Source: Triops longicaudatus (Eukaryota > Arthropoda > Branchiopoda > Notostraca > Triopsidae). Taken from it: a stretch of DNA of 64,000 nucleotides. The notes below the pieces were generated by a model. That model saw only the letters and a list, made by a program, of their open reading frames with translations. It did not search any database and was not told the origin of the DNA. Both the position numbers and the translations under genes were made by a program. Shown one piece after another: positions 11,161 to 21,778 of this stretch (its first letter is position 1; every line of letters begins with the position of its first letter). The DNA is taken from NCBI GenBank assembly GCA_022885665.1, contig JAGQDJ010000167.1:53526-117525 (forward strand), given 5' to 3'.

Positions 11161-14150
11161 TGCTTTTCGAACTTTTTTGCTGTTACTCTTTTCACAATGC
11201 TCATTTACCTAATACTAGCAGATTTAGTGTGTTGTGTTCTAAGAAAATACCACTGTGTGATTGAGAAATACGCCTCAAAATGTAAAAGAAACTCCTGTCA
11301 AGTAAAAACGAGTAATTGCGAAGTCTTTCAGGGGAAGCTTGAGAACTTCATAAAGTGTCCTTTTAAAAATGGGTGAGACTCAGTATAATTTAAATGGCAG
11401 GCACCATTTTTAACTGCTTTATTATTTCCCCCGACGTCATTAAAGCCAGTTAACAATTAAGTAGCGCCTGTTTTCAAAGGAAAATGAATTCCAGCGCTCG
11501 TTTTGCGGCCGTCTTCCCACATGCCGCGTCATATCTTAAGGAAGCTCTTTGAAAGCCCTCGTAGTTACTGGTATATGGGCTCCCAGTACCGCTGCCCCTT
11601 AAAGCCCAGAGCTTCGTGACGGCCCCTGCTGGGCGCGATATCGCACCTGTCCCTCATCAGCCTTGATGAACGATCTTCCGACAACCCAAATTACATCTTT
11701 ATCGCGGCTTTTTCCTCCAGCTCAACGAGTAAAACGAGCAAAACCCCCAGCACCAGAAGAAGACATAACTTAAACCTCATACAACAGCCTCGGACAATTC
11801 TTTTTTTAGGGCATATTACGCCTCTTGCAATATTCCAGTATGCTTTGCTGTTATACGTAGCGAGCTCCGCTTTTCAGAACTGATTTAGAACTGATCTACA
11901 GTTGGTTTTTGAAAACTTATCTTAGAACAAGATTGCTGGGTTCCAACAACTGCGAACGCCTTATGCTATTTGTACGCGGCATTACTGTAGGAATGCGCTC
12001 GAAAAATGTTACCTTGAACTTAAAATTGGACGCAGTAGTATTCGATATGTTATCCGAAGTTAACCCAGCTTATCACAAGGAAGAGCCAGAAAAATTTAAT
12101 GTTTCCGTCGACCTTGTCCAATCAATTGACAGAACTTCAACCCATACCATTAGCGACTCGGTAATGGACGTGAAAGCAAAAACAAAACTAACAGTCTCTT
12201 TCATTTAACTGCTAATTTACGTAACACATATTCCAGACATAACAAATATTCCATTAACATGGTAATTCCTTCCACTCTCCATGCCAAATTGGAATTTATT
12301 TAAATTTAATTTACTCTAGGTTGTTTTTTCTTTACGTTTAAGATAGAGTTGCATGCTTTGTACGAGATTCGCAGTAAATAAGTTAAGTTTAAAGAATAAG
12401 AGCTAGCATCTCCCGATTTTAGCTCAACTAAAGCTGCTCAGTGTCAACGTCTTATTACATGCGAAATCAATAACGGCAATGTGGCTACAGCGTCGACGAA
12501 GAATTATTCCTAATATCCGAATAAACAAGTCAGGAAACTAAAATGTCCAAGACAGTGAAAGATTACTGCTAACAAACATTAAAGGTATCACAAATGTGAA
12601 CATATACTCTAGAAATGAGGTTAAATGGACCTAATATACAGTACTGCAGTTTTGAACTGGTTCCCTCCGGTTCAGTGGCAATAGCTTGCAGGCCAGGTAT
12701 TTTCAATGCCGACGACAGCATTGAGCATTGTCCAAACTGCGGAATTAAAAAAGAAATAATTGTTCACGCACAAGTGTACGTAATAGAGCGAGCAATTAAG
12801 TTTTCAAAATCACGGTTTTCCTCGTCAGGGAGCAACAATAGGACTTAATACAGATGTTACGTGCGCAATACCCAAATTTCAAACCTCGCAAGGTAATTTG
12901 GCTTGAATACTGCCAGCAGATATCCGTCTTGACACCCGTGTTAATGCCCTCATTTCGACTTATTCTAATAAGCCAGATTAAGCGAATGAGCAAATTAAGC
13001 AGCATAAAGAAGTGGAAAGCAAACCTGGAGCTTTTTCGTGCTCCTCGTGTGTCCCATTTTTAACCCCAAAGTTTTACAATGCACACATCTGCTAGGCACC
13101 TTTAATACAAAAGCTCTTCTCTCGGAATTTGTCAACGTCAACCATAACCCCGTGGGTTAATGGGGTGCAAAATAGGGCCGCGCTGCAGGGGCAGAAAAAG
13201 CCTTGGAACCATTTTAAGTAAAAATTACACCAAAAATTCCTCGTCGGCCTTTACTGCGTTGAACACGTAGCTACACGTATCAAATCTGCGTTAGACGGGA
13301 GTGCACCACCCTCAGCAGCTGCTAATGTGCCCCAAGTTTCGTTTTTCCGAATCATTACGTAAACATCCAATTAAAAGCCGAGCCAAGTTAACACGGTAGA
13401 TGTCAACCCTAATCCATAACACTTACGTCAGGTCCCCCCTCGGAAGTTCACCCGAGTGCAAAATGCCATCTACGCACCCCCGCTCACCCCCACACTCCAT
13501 TGTGCCAATGAGCTCATATGTTGCACACTCAAGTGCAAATTCATAGCTTTTACTGCTTTCAATTTCTCATTAAGAAGGGTTTTCACCCTCGTACCCTCTC
13601 TAGCGCAATAATGGACCACCCTCTTCGAGATTTAACGCCGCTTTTCGCTAACATCGTGTTTTTCAGCTATACTCAAAATAAAACGGGTTGTCACCCTTTT
13701 ACCCTCTGGTAGGAAACGTCAAGCTCCAACTGTCTCTTTAATCCGTTACTCTGTTCTTTTGTTAGGAGCGAGATGCTCAAAAATTAAGGAAAAATAAAGG
13801 GGAATCAAAAGGGAGGTGACTTTTTATAAGAGGGCAAATGGAAAGCTCAGTGAAGACGTTTTGGGCCAGCCAGACGGCGCCAATGTGTGTACAAACACTT
13901 CCAAGCTGACTTGTCAACACGGCAAGCACTTATATTTGTGGAGCTGCCAAGCTTGGAACGATACACTGTAACACTGTAAGCATGGTAAATGAAACGGGCA
14001 GGGAGAAGAAGTGGAGTAGGAGCTTATAAGAAGATCAAGCAAGGGCCAAAAGACGAACGGTCTCGCTGAAGGGTGTGTTTATTGTGCTCTGTCCATTTTG
14101 CTGCATCTTACCGTTTACTTTGACCCAACGAGTTGGAAATTTATACATGT
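11161..14150. other. Lbx intron with two unassigned small ORFs
   Basis: Two + strand open frames stand out slightly. One at 11909..12208 (TTG start, 99 codons) shows an alternating hydrophobic/polar pattern near residues 35-75. The other at 12615..12848 (77 codons) contains a single HCPNCG motif. Neither matches a family I recognise, no paired CxxC is present, and neither has convincing flanking splice sites. I treat both as probable chance frames. Confidence 0.3.
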
Positions 14151-14162
14151 AACTGACGGCCA

Positions 14163-14175
14163 TGATTAATGACAG
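14163..14175 (+). promoter_or_regulatory. Pbx/Exd-Hox plus Meis/Hth composite motif
   Basis: TGATTAAT (14163..14170) fits the Exd/Pbx-Hox heterodimer consensus TGATNNAT. It overlaps TGACAG (14170..14175), the Hth/Meis core. A TTAATGACAG half-version recurs at 14895..14904, also in the Lbx intron. Binding is inferred from motif knowledge only. Confidence 0.35.
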
Positions 14176-14356
14176 CGCCTGAGTGACGAAACGAAGACAA
14201 TTGTCGCACTTGGGGAATCTTTGAGCTGGGTCACTTTAAAAGCTATTGAAAGACGGAACATTATTTTAAATTCTAAAAGATGCTTTTAAGATTATGAAAA
14301 TGAACGAATTTCAAAAGGGTCATCAGATACTGAAAATCTTGAATTTTTTCAGATTT

Positions 14357-14371
14357 CCCCCCCCCCCCCCC
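14357..14371. repeat. Poly-C tract (15 C)
   Basis: The tract is an uninterrupted run of C followed by eight T. Similar G/C homopolymers occur at 2100, 15946, 38405 and 49108. Confidence 0.95.
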
Positions 14372-15039
14372 GTTTTTTTTATGTTCGTTTCCCTCGTTTG
14401 TCCCTAAACTCAATCAACTAGTAAATTCCCATCATTCTCAGCTGTCCGACAGCCACGCCATAAAACTTAAAAAACGCGCAAGCTTGCTTTGAAGAAGTTT
14501 GTTCAAAAGAGGCAAGTTGAGGAATAAGAGAATTCGTTGGCGGCATTGTTTGAGAATAATAAGAGCCCGCAAAAAGGGTGTGTTAAATGTCACCTAAATA
14601 GCTCCCAGACCTTTATCTGTACACGTATGTGGTTAGGTTATCCGAGTTTGCGTGTTGTCGGCTGTCGGCTTGGTGTCAAAGGTAATCAAGTCCAGTCCAT
14701 AAAATGTGCTCCTGGATATTCCCGTTCTCGCACTCTTTCTTCCTTTGTTTGTTACTCGGGCTTCCTCACATGTGTCTCTGGCTACCTGTGCAGACGCTTT
14801 CAAGAAAAGGAAAAAGTGGCTCTGGCACCCATTCACACCTGGGCCAGCACTTGACTCGCTCTCAGCCTCATTTCTTATGGTCACCGGCGCTGGCTTAATG
14901 ACAGGGCTTGGCAGTGACAGAAACTAGAGTCATGTACCCAGCACGTACTGTACTCCCAGGCCGAAATTCAATCTTCAGCAAAATCTGTCTTACCTTCCTA
15001 TGCCGTGTGCGCAACTGGGAAGGGAAAAATTATGATTTG

Positions 15040-15085
15040 TTTCTTTTTTTTAAAAAAAAAATCTTTTTTAAAAAAAAAAACAAAA
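15040..15085. repeat. Alternating poly-T / poly-A tract
   Basis: Two T-run/A-run pairs are arranged in tandem and separated by a C. The tract is simple-sequence and weakly self-complementary. Confidence 0.8.
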
Positions 15086-16230
15086 TTAAGAACCTAATTC
15101 ATTGCGTGTGAGGAATGCAATACAGACGCTGTAGGACAAATGCGCAAAACAAGGCTTCTAATTAAACTGCTTTCGCCGCTGCGTGATGGTTGCAGCGAAG
15201 ACAAGCTTGAATTCGAAACAAAAAGGAAACACAATTCTCAACAAGGAACGAAAGGAAGAAGTTGTTTCTAATACTTGTTTGCGAATTTTGGAGTGGAAGC
15301 GGTGGATTGAGACAAAAGAGCGCTGGTACGTGTTTGCAAGCCTTTGTTAGAGCAAATTGGCGACGCTGCTGTAAGTGTCCTTAAAGCTGTTAACGAAAAG
15401 TGGCTCGAATTGCTATTAATGGGGAGCTCAAGACTTGAGCAAATAAGCTGTATTACAATACAGTTAAGCTCGAGTTGGGTGGTTTGTGTTTAACTGTTGG
15501 AGTCGCTTGTAGAAGGCAGCCATTGCCTGATGTTAAGAATGGTTTATTAAAAAATAAAAAATGTCGGACACGAGTGAACTGTATATTACGAACTGTAAAC
15601 AAGTTGCTGCATTGCAAGTTACAAGTGATATATTTCTAAGATATTTTAAGACTTTTTATATTTTTATATTTTATTTCAGGCATTTTACAATATACTAGCC
15701 GATTTTGCACTGGTGTATGTGAACTAGCTTTGTTACTTACTAAGGGATTTACGTCTGAAATAGTTTTAGATTTCTTAATTTTTATAAATTTAATATTTAT
15801 TTTATATTTGCTTGTTATTTAATATTTTGTTTTTGAAAAATAAAAACGTCTCATTTTTTTAACTATGTTGCAGGTCAAATTTTTAGAAAATCAGGTTTTC
15901 TTTTTAACAGTTTATCTTAACGCATGTCAGTAGCTTTTTAGGGGAGGGGGGGGGGGGGGTTCGTGGCAGTTGAGGGCGTTTTGACACGTCGATGGCTTCT
16001 GGAGAGCCTTAAAATATTTCAGGAAGCTTTTGTTTGACATACTGGTGCTGGGGTATTTCATAAGAAGGAGCCACCAACCCCGAAACTGACTAATTGTGGG
16101 CCGGATGGCTCGGAGTGTTGTGTCAACTCCGTCCCCCTGACCTCCCCGAGGGTGCGATAGCCCCTTGATGGGGTGTCAGTGGACGCTTTTGTTGACATCA
16201 GCGTTGGTGCATGTGTGGGCTGGCTCGTGA
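15086..16230. other. Lbx intron, no gene recognised
   Basis: AT-rich sequence runs from 15550 to 15910 and a run of 14 G lies at 15946..15959. The part 16040..16220 is more G+C-rich. No coding signal was seen. Confidence 0.4.
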
Positions 16231-16239
16231 AACGTCAAG

Positions 16240-16440
16240 GGAAGGTTAGGTTAAGTTAGTTTAGTTTAGACTACTCAGGTTGTGTCCTTCTGATGCAAAA
16301 GTAACGCTATTCCGGGTTTCGTTAGTAAGGTTTAGCTAGATTAGTAAGCTTACGTTGGTTAGGTGAAGTTAACTTAGGCTACGTTAGATAGGTCATGTTC
16401 ATTTCGCGAGATCAGTTAGGTTTCGTTTGGTTAGCTTCGC
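16240..16440 (+). repeat. TTAGG-like degenerate array
   Basis: The units are GTTAGGTTAAGTTAG, GTTAGTAAGG and GTTGGTTAGG in G-rich orientation. Confidence 0.6.
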
Positions 16441-17790
16441 CTGCTTTCACTATGTTTTCACTCCCTTGCCACTAGAGCTGTAGTTAAAGGGAAAAAAAGG
16501 GGGAAAAAAAAGATTTAAGAATCATTGCATTGCAACGTTCAGTGTAAAATAGTTTGCAGCAACAATTAGCTTCAAGTTTATGCACGTGTGACTTCCTGTG
16601 TGTTTTCTAAACGACGGGAGATATCACTCCGAGACGTAAATCTCTCCCTCAGGAGTCGTGTCGTCGTCAGCTTCGCGTTTGTCTTCTTTTTTATCTCCTT
16701 TCGGTAAGACCGGCATTGTTGCCACAGGATGTTTTGGAAGCTATTTCAGGCTATTGTTGCGTGCCAAAAGTAATACTCTAAAAATGCAAGTAATCAAAGG
16801 TAGACCTTCCTGTTTGCCTTGGGGCTTATTATACTGTGTTTCAGATCAAATGAAACTGGAAAGGGAACTGCTGCTTGTGACGTAGGGGGTAGCCTTTAAA
16901 TGAAGGAACGTATAGCCGGTGATGTCAGTTATTCACTTTTAGTTGTGTATTTCAATTTTAGGTTTACAAAATCCAATCTTATGCCAGAGAAACGGAACTG
17001 GTTCAAAAAAAAAGTCAGAAAAGGAATACATTTTTCAGGCTGGGTGCACGAGATTTCATTCTTGTCAACAATCAATTTTAACATTACGGTTGGCGGCTGA
17101 GAAACTTGACTGTTGTCTAACAATGAAATATTCAACGAGTTTAGAGTCTAAGACTTTACTTGGAATTTACTTTAAGTTAATTTTCTTTGAATGATAACAT
17201 AACAAAATATGTCGTTCCGGATTTAATCCGGAACACAGTGTATTAAAGGCAAAATATGTTTTCGTTCGGTAAAAACACGCTCTGCGTGTGAAAGATTACA
17301 AGCCGTGTTTGACTAAAACTCTTATCATTGAATATCGCACAGGGGTCGTGACACGCTCGTCTCCACGCCTCTGCAATTACCCTGGGGGCCACGATCGAAT
17401 GGAAACCCTACAGGGGCGGGGCTTAGGCCTCTTCTAGCTCATGCAGTGCGCTGGAGTAGCTAATTGTCATGACGTTGTCATAATCAAGAGCTTCCGAGTG
17501 TTAATTGTTATGCTTGGTTTCATACTACACGCATAGCTGGAAGGGGGTCAATTTACCCTCTAGAAGGGTCGATCGCATGTGCTGTTTCCGGTGTTGTTTT
17601 TCAAGCAGTGAATTAAAGTTCGAATTCAGCTATACTTATGCACGTGTGAATACAGAAAATACGAATTTGAACACCAATGCTTGCAACATTTTGTAAAAAG
17701 AGAAAAAAAGTCGTAGGGTTTTCAAGGCATCCGGCGAAATTGATCCAATTATGTTAAGGATGAAAATAAATGTTAAAGTATGAGTTACGT
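16441..17790. other. Lbx intron, no gene recognised
   Basis: Short open frames without recognisable product occur here. A near-perfect 21-base inverted repeat lies at 17214..17234 (listed separately). Clustered TAATT/ATTGTCAT cores at about 17459..17512 follow a GC-rich segment (17330..17450). No gene is supported. Confidence 0.35.
17214..17234. repeat. 21-bp inverted repeat
   Basis: GTTCCGGATT (17214..17223), a single T, and AATCCGGAAC (17225..17234) form perfect 10-base arms with a one-base centre. Confidence 0.8.
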
Positions 17791-18790
17791 CATTTAAGCA
17801 AAGCTGACTAAGTAAATTAAGTAAGCCTAAGTCAATATTAAGTAGGTGTTAAACCTTTCTTGCACAGCATGAGTACTACTTTTAAAGGTTAGGTTACGTA
17901 AACTTGTGTGTATTAGGTTTGGGTACTTACATTACATTGAGTTAATTTAGCCATGTTAGCTACGTAATGTTAGTTGAATTAGGTTACATTAAGAAAGTTA
18001 ATTTGGATTTAGTTAAGCTAGGTTAGATTAAGATTAGTTAATTAGGTTAGCATAGGTCAAGTTGGCTAAGTCAGGTTAATTACGTTAGGTCACATAGGTT
18101 ATATTAAATTAAAAAAAGCTTGGTTAGTTTGCTTAGGTTAGGTAGATTAATGTTTAGATATTTAGGTTAAGTTAGGAAGGGTTAATTTTAAATATATAAG
18201 TTACGTTAAGTTAGGTTTAGCTCAGTTAATTGCCTTAGATTAGTTGAATGCGTTATATTAAATTGTTTCTGGTTCGGTTAGGTGGAGTTTGGTAAACTAC
18301 ATTCTATTAGTTAGTTATGTTTAGTTGAGAGTTATTTTGGTTAAGTTAGGTTTGGATAGTTTAGTTTCGATAGGTTAAGACATGTGAGGTCCCATTGGTT
18401 TACTTAGGCTAGGTAGATTAAATTAGGTCCTGTTAATCTGTTGAGTTGCTTTCGTTCGGTTAGGTTATATGAATTTAGTTTACTTAGTTCAGTTAAGTTA
18501 GGTTAATTTAAGCTAGATTAGCTACTTTAGCTTAGTTGAATTAGATTGTTCTGTTAATATACTTGGGTTTAGTTATTTTTGGTGGGTTGAGTTAGGCTAG
18601 TTAGGTTACGTCAAGATAGGTCACTAAGGTTAAGTTAGTTTAGTTAGGTTACGTTTGTTAAGGTTACTTAGTTTATGTTCATTTTCTTAGTTAGCTTAAC
18701 TGCGTTTAGTTAATTTCTTTTTCTGTATTTGCGTACCAATTCAAGCCGAAGTCTATAAGTTGGGTTAAGTTTAACTTACAAGTAGTTGGC
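17790..18790 (+). repeat. Long TTAGG-like degenerate array (about 1 kb)
   Basis: This is the longest telomere-like tract of the window. GTTAGG, GTTAAG, GTTAGT and GGTTAGATTA units are spaced irregularly, all in G-rich orientation. The register drifts every few units, so it is not a clean (TTAGG)n tract. Family A block landmarks were not found at its ends. Confidence 0.75.
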
Positions 18791-20316
18791 TGGAATTTAC
18801 TAACCAGTTAAAAGCTTTCCATCAAGCAAGGAAAGGCGCTGAAGATTTTGCCGTGTCAAAGATCTCCAAATATTTAAAGTGTGCAAGGTTAACGTGTGCA
18901 GTTTTCACTCGGCAACTGTCAACGCAACAAGGGCGGCTATAATAACGGAAGCTTGGGCCTGTGTGTGTCCACACCCTACCATTTGCTCCGGGAAGAAGAG
19001 TGCACCCTGATTAATGAAGTGGCACAGTCTTAACCGAGAGAAAAAAAAAAAAAACGGACGGAAAAGTTCATTATCTGTCCTTGACGAGTTTCTGCCACTT
19101 GGGCTTCGCATTCGGAGGGAGAAAAGTTGGGCCACAGTGGGAAAATCAGTGAACAAGTCGTGAAGCTGTCAGCAGCCCATTTCTACCTGAGACTTGGGGT
19201 TTAACTAGGGTGTCACGTGAGACGAAAGGGGGCAGAATTGTCGCTGGTGACCACTGACCACCATTTTTCTTTTCTGTCCGTGCGTTGGGATAGAAAACAC
19301 AGCTGCGATGGGACTGCGAACGAGACGCAGTTTTGAAAGCACTTCAAGCCATGAAAGATGACAGTGACATTGTCAACTGCCCCTAAATACTTAAGCGAAC
19401 CTGGTGTCAACAGTAAGGACTGTGATGCCCATTTTCGTGGGCAATGTCAAAAATGAGTTAACGAGTGCAGTTGATGTGTGAAAGTAATCTATTAGATAAG
19501 ATAGGCCTCGAAACTAAAAAAAAAACTCAAGAGCTGCTGCTAAATGGCTTGGAAAGCTTTTTTCGTAAGCATTCGACATTTTTGTTAAAAAGGAGAAAAC
19601 GTTTGTACCTAAACGCTGTCGTCTCTAGACGTTCAAATGTATTTACGGAATATTCAAAGGCGTACGTATTGCTTGGGTAAATTTATGTTGTTCTTTTTCA
19701 AAAATATTGTTTCACGGGAAGTTGCTTGTTCAGTGCGAGAATATTCAATTGCGTTTTTTAATGGAACAAACTCAAATGCTGTTCTATTTAGGGTAATTAA
19801 ACCAAGTTTTTCTAGGATAATTAAACTCACAACACGCAGATCGTTTACTCTCAGATTTTTTTATGACCTGTCAGCAGTTCCGTAAGCTTCCCCTTCCCTA
19901 ACTAATAGTCATATTAGTTGCTGCAACGTCCAAAGAGCTCACACATGGCGACTACTGAACAGTTTCATGATACTCGGGGGAAAAAGCTTCCATCCTTTTG
20001 CTAATCGCTTTGAACGACACACGCTTCCTCAGTTTACACTTTTCACTCTGTAAATACCGTGATGTCGCCTGCTCCGGGGCTTAAAATGATTTGCCTTACA
20101 TAAGCTTCAAATCCCTCCTTTCGAAAGTGTCCAATATCATCGCATCTGCCTTTTAAGCACTTAGCGTTATTTCCTATCAATGCTCTACTTTTTAGTCGTT
20201 GGTTAGGTTTGGTTTTATGCAACCTTGTACTTCCGTAAAATGCACCCAATTTTTGTTTTCTTGTTTTTAGTCCCTTTCATTGATTGATTTTTGTTGGTGT
20301 TATGTTTTGAAAATAG
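18791..20316. other. Lbx intron, 3' end
   Basis: No gene is supported here. The intron ends TTTTGAAAATAG before exon 2. A better-looking upstream acceptor (TTGTTTTTAG, ending 20270) would give a TGA stop after four codons in the phase required by exon 1. The AG at 20315..20316 is therefore the acceptor for the Lbx product. Confidence 0.6.
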
Positions 20317-20729
20317 GTAGCGGGAGCCACGCAAACCTGTTCAGCAACCGACAAGCGACGAAGAAGAAGCGCAAATCGCGGACGGCGTTCAGCAATCACC
20401 AGATCTACGAGCTGGAGAAGCGGTTCCTCTACCAAAAGTATCTCTCACCGGCGGACCGGGACGAAATCGCCTTGTCGCTGGGATTGACCAACGCCCAAGT
20501 CATCACGTGGTTTCAGAACCGGCGCGCCAAACTCAAACGCGACGTCGAAGAACTGAAAAAGGACGTCGAATCGGCCAAAATCCTCGGGCCACACCGGCAC
20601 CACCACCCCGGGTCCGCTCACGGGCCGCACGGTGGCCTGCTGGCTCCTGGCTCGGTGGCAGAAATGACCTTGTTGCAGCAAAAAGCGGACGAGTACCAAC
20701 AGGCGTTACAAGCTGCCAATGGCGAATAA
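20317..20729 (+). CDS. Lbx: Lbx (ladybird) homeobox protein, exon 2 with homeodomain
   Basis: Exon 2 encodes residues 329-465 and ends at TAA 20727..20729. Its first two bases complete a Gly codon split by the phase-1 intron, giving EGSG|SGSHANLFSN and then the homeodomain at residues 346-405. Homeodomain landmarks include KRKSRTAFSNHQIYELEKRF at positions 1-20, LYQKYLSPADRDEIA at 21-35, and VITWFQNRRAKLKRD in helix 3. The last includes Thr47, Trp48, Phe49, Asn51 and Arg53. The sequence is almost identical to vertebrate LBX1 and insect Ladybird. The C-terminal VEELKKDVESAKILGP also matches Lbx1. The tail is His/Gly-rich and then Gln/Ala-rich and ends in NGE, without the acidic tail of LBX1. 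In other animals Lbx factors act in the nucleus in muscle-precursor, heart and dorsal neuron specification. Confidence 0.97.
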
Positions 20730-21035
20730 ACAAAGAGAAGCTTCATGGTGTTCTCTTTCCTTTCGGAGCGTCTTTTCATTCTCTTTCGATGTGATACAAT
20801 TTTTGGCTTTCTGAATAGCTGTTGTGACTTGTACAGTTCGCGCATTTACTCTGAGATCCAATGCAGGGTTGCCTTGTACATAAAAACTGCCCCATACGAG
20901 TAATTAATGCTTGAAAAAAGATTTTTCTTTTTTTTGTGTGTGTGTGTGTGTGGAAATTCACCAGTCTTTGTCCTTTGAATCGCTAAATGTTTGTGCACAC
21001 AGAAATAAAAGTCTATCGGCTCAAAAGTTAAGTTT
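20730..21035 (+). other. Lbx 3' UTR with poly(A) signal
   Basis: An AATAAA overlaps the stop region at 20725..20730 and is too early to be the likely signal. A second AATAAA at 21004..21009 is followed by a T/GT-rich stretch and is the better cleavage signal. A (TG)n run occupies about 20937..20951. Confidence 0.5.
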
Positions 21036-21172
21036 TTAGTCTGGTTTTAATTCGTATTTTGCTAACATTGTAAGAAAGTCCAAGCTGGTGTTAAATCCAG
21101 TACTGTAAATCTGAACCAACAGCGCTTTTTCGGTTTTCTTATATATTAGGCTAATTTTCCGGAAAAAAAATA

Positions 21173-21778
21173 ATGATACAACATGATAAAATCCTGCCGA
21201 ATCAAAGGCAGTTTTACTTTCGTGGAGGCATTTTGTTTTTATATTACACGGTCAGAATTATGCCACGCAGCTTTCAATGTGAAAAATCGCGACACAAATT
21301 AAGATTTCGCTTTTGTAGAAATTTCTGCTCGACCTTATTAGAGGAAATACGCTCTCTGTACTTGACCACTTTTATTTATTTATTCTTTTTCTTTGTGGAA
21401 ACTGGCTTCACTTTTCCTAGGAAAAAACGTAAATACAGAAACGACAGAAAAAGAGGAATTAAGATTTTAAACTCTTATAACTTTTCACGTTATTATGTCT
21501 GTGCTCCTCTTATGGTCGCCGCTGCTTTGGTCTTGTCTGCGTACTGTGTTTCCATATTTGGAGTAGGTTTGGCAAATGAGGATCAGCAGATGGTATACGC
21601 TTCTCCTCCAATGTTCATTGTTACCTCATGCATTCAAAATAACCCCAGTTCACGTAAAGTGCATTGGTTCTTGAAGTGCTTAAAAGCCCAGCTAAATTCG
21701 TTTCGAGGTTTTTCAAATTCAATTTCGAAAGCAATTTTTACCATTTCAAAGGCTGCTTGGTCAAGCGAATCAAACTAG
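21173..21778 (+). other. Unassigned 201-codon open frame downstream of Lbx
   Basis: This is the longest open frame not explained by the homeobox genes. The translation is rich in Phe, Arg, Lys and Ser, with a hydrophobic run near residues 62-75 and another near 110-132 (LMVAAALVLSAYCVSIFGVG). I recognise no domain. The sequence is AT-rich like the non-coding background, and a frame of this length is not improbable by chance in 64 kb. It might be a two-pass membrane protein, but I do not call a gene. Confidence 0.2.

Noticed and set aside
12615..12848. Zinc-ribbon protein suggested by HCPNCG
   Set aside because: Only one Cys pair is present and the rest has no zinc-ribbon spacing.
17790..18790. 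True interstitial telomere (TTAGG)n
   Set aside because: The units are degenerate and the register is lost every few copies. At most it is telomere-derived, so I call it telomere-like only.
20271..20316. Alternative acceptor TTGTTTTTAG ending at 20270 for Lbx exon 2
   Set aside because: It has a better pyrimidine tract. In the phase-1 frame imposed by exon 1 it reads into TGA after four codons, while the AG at 20316 gives an uninterrupted join into the homeodomain.
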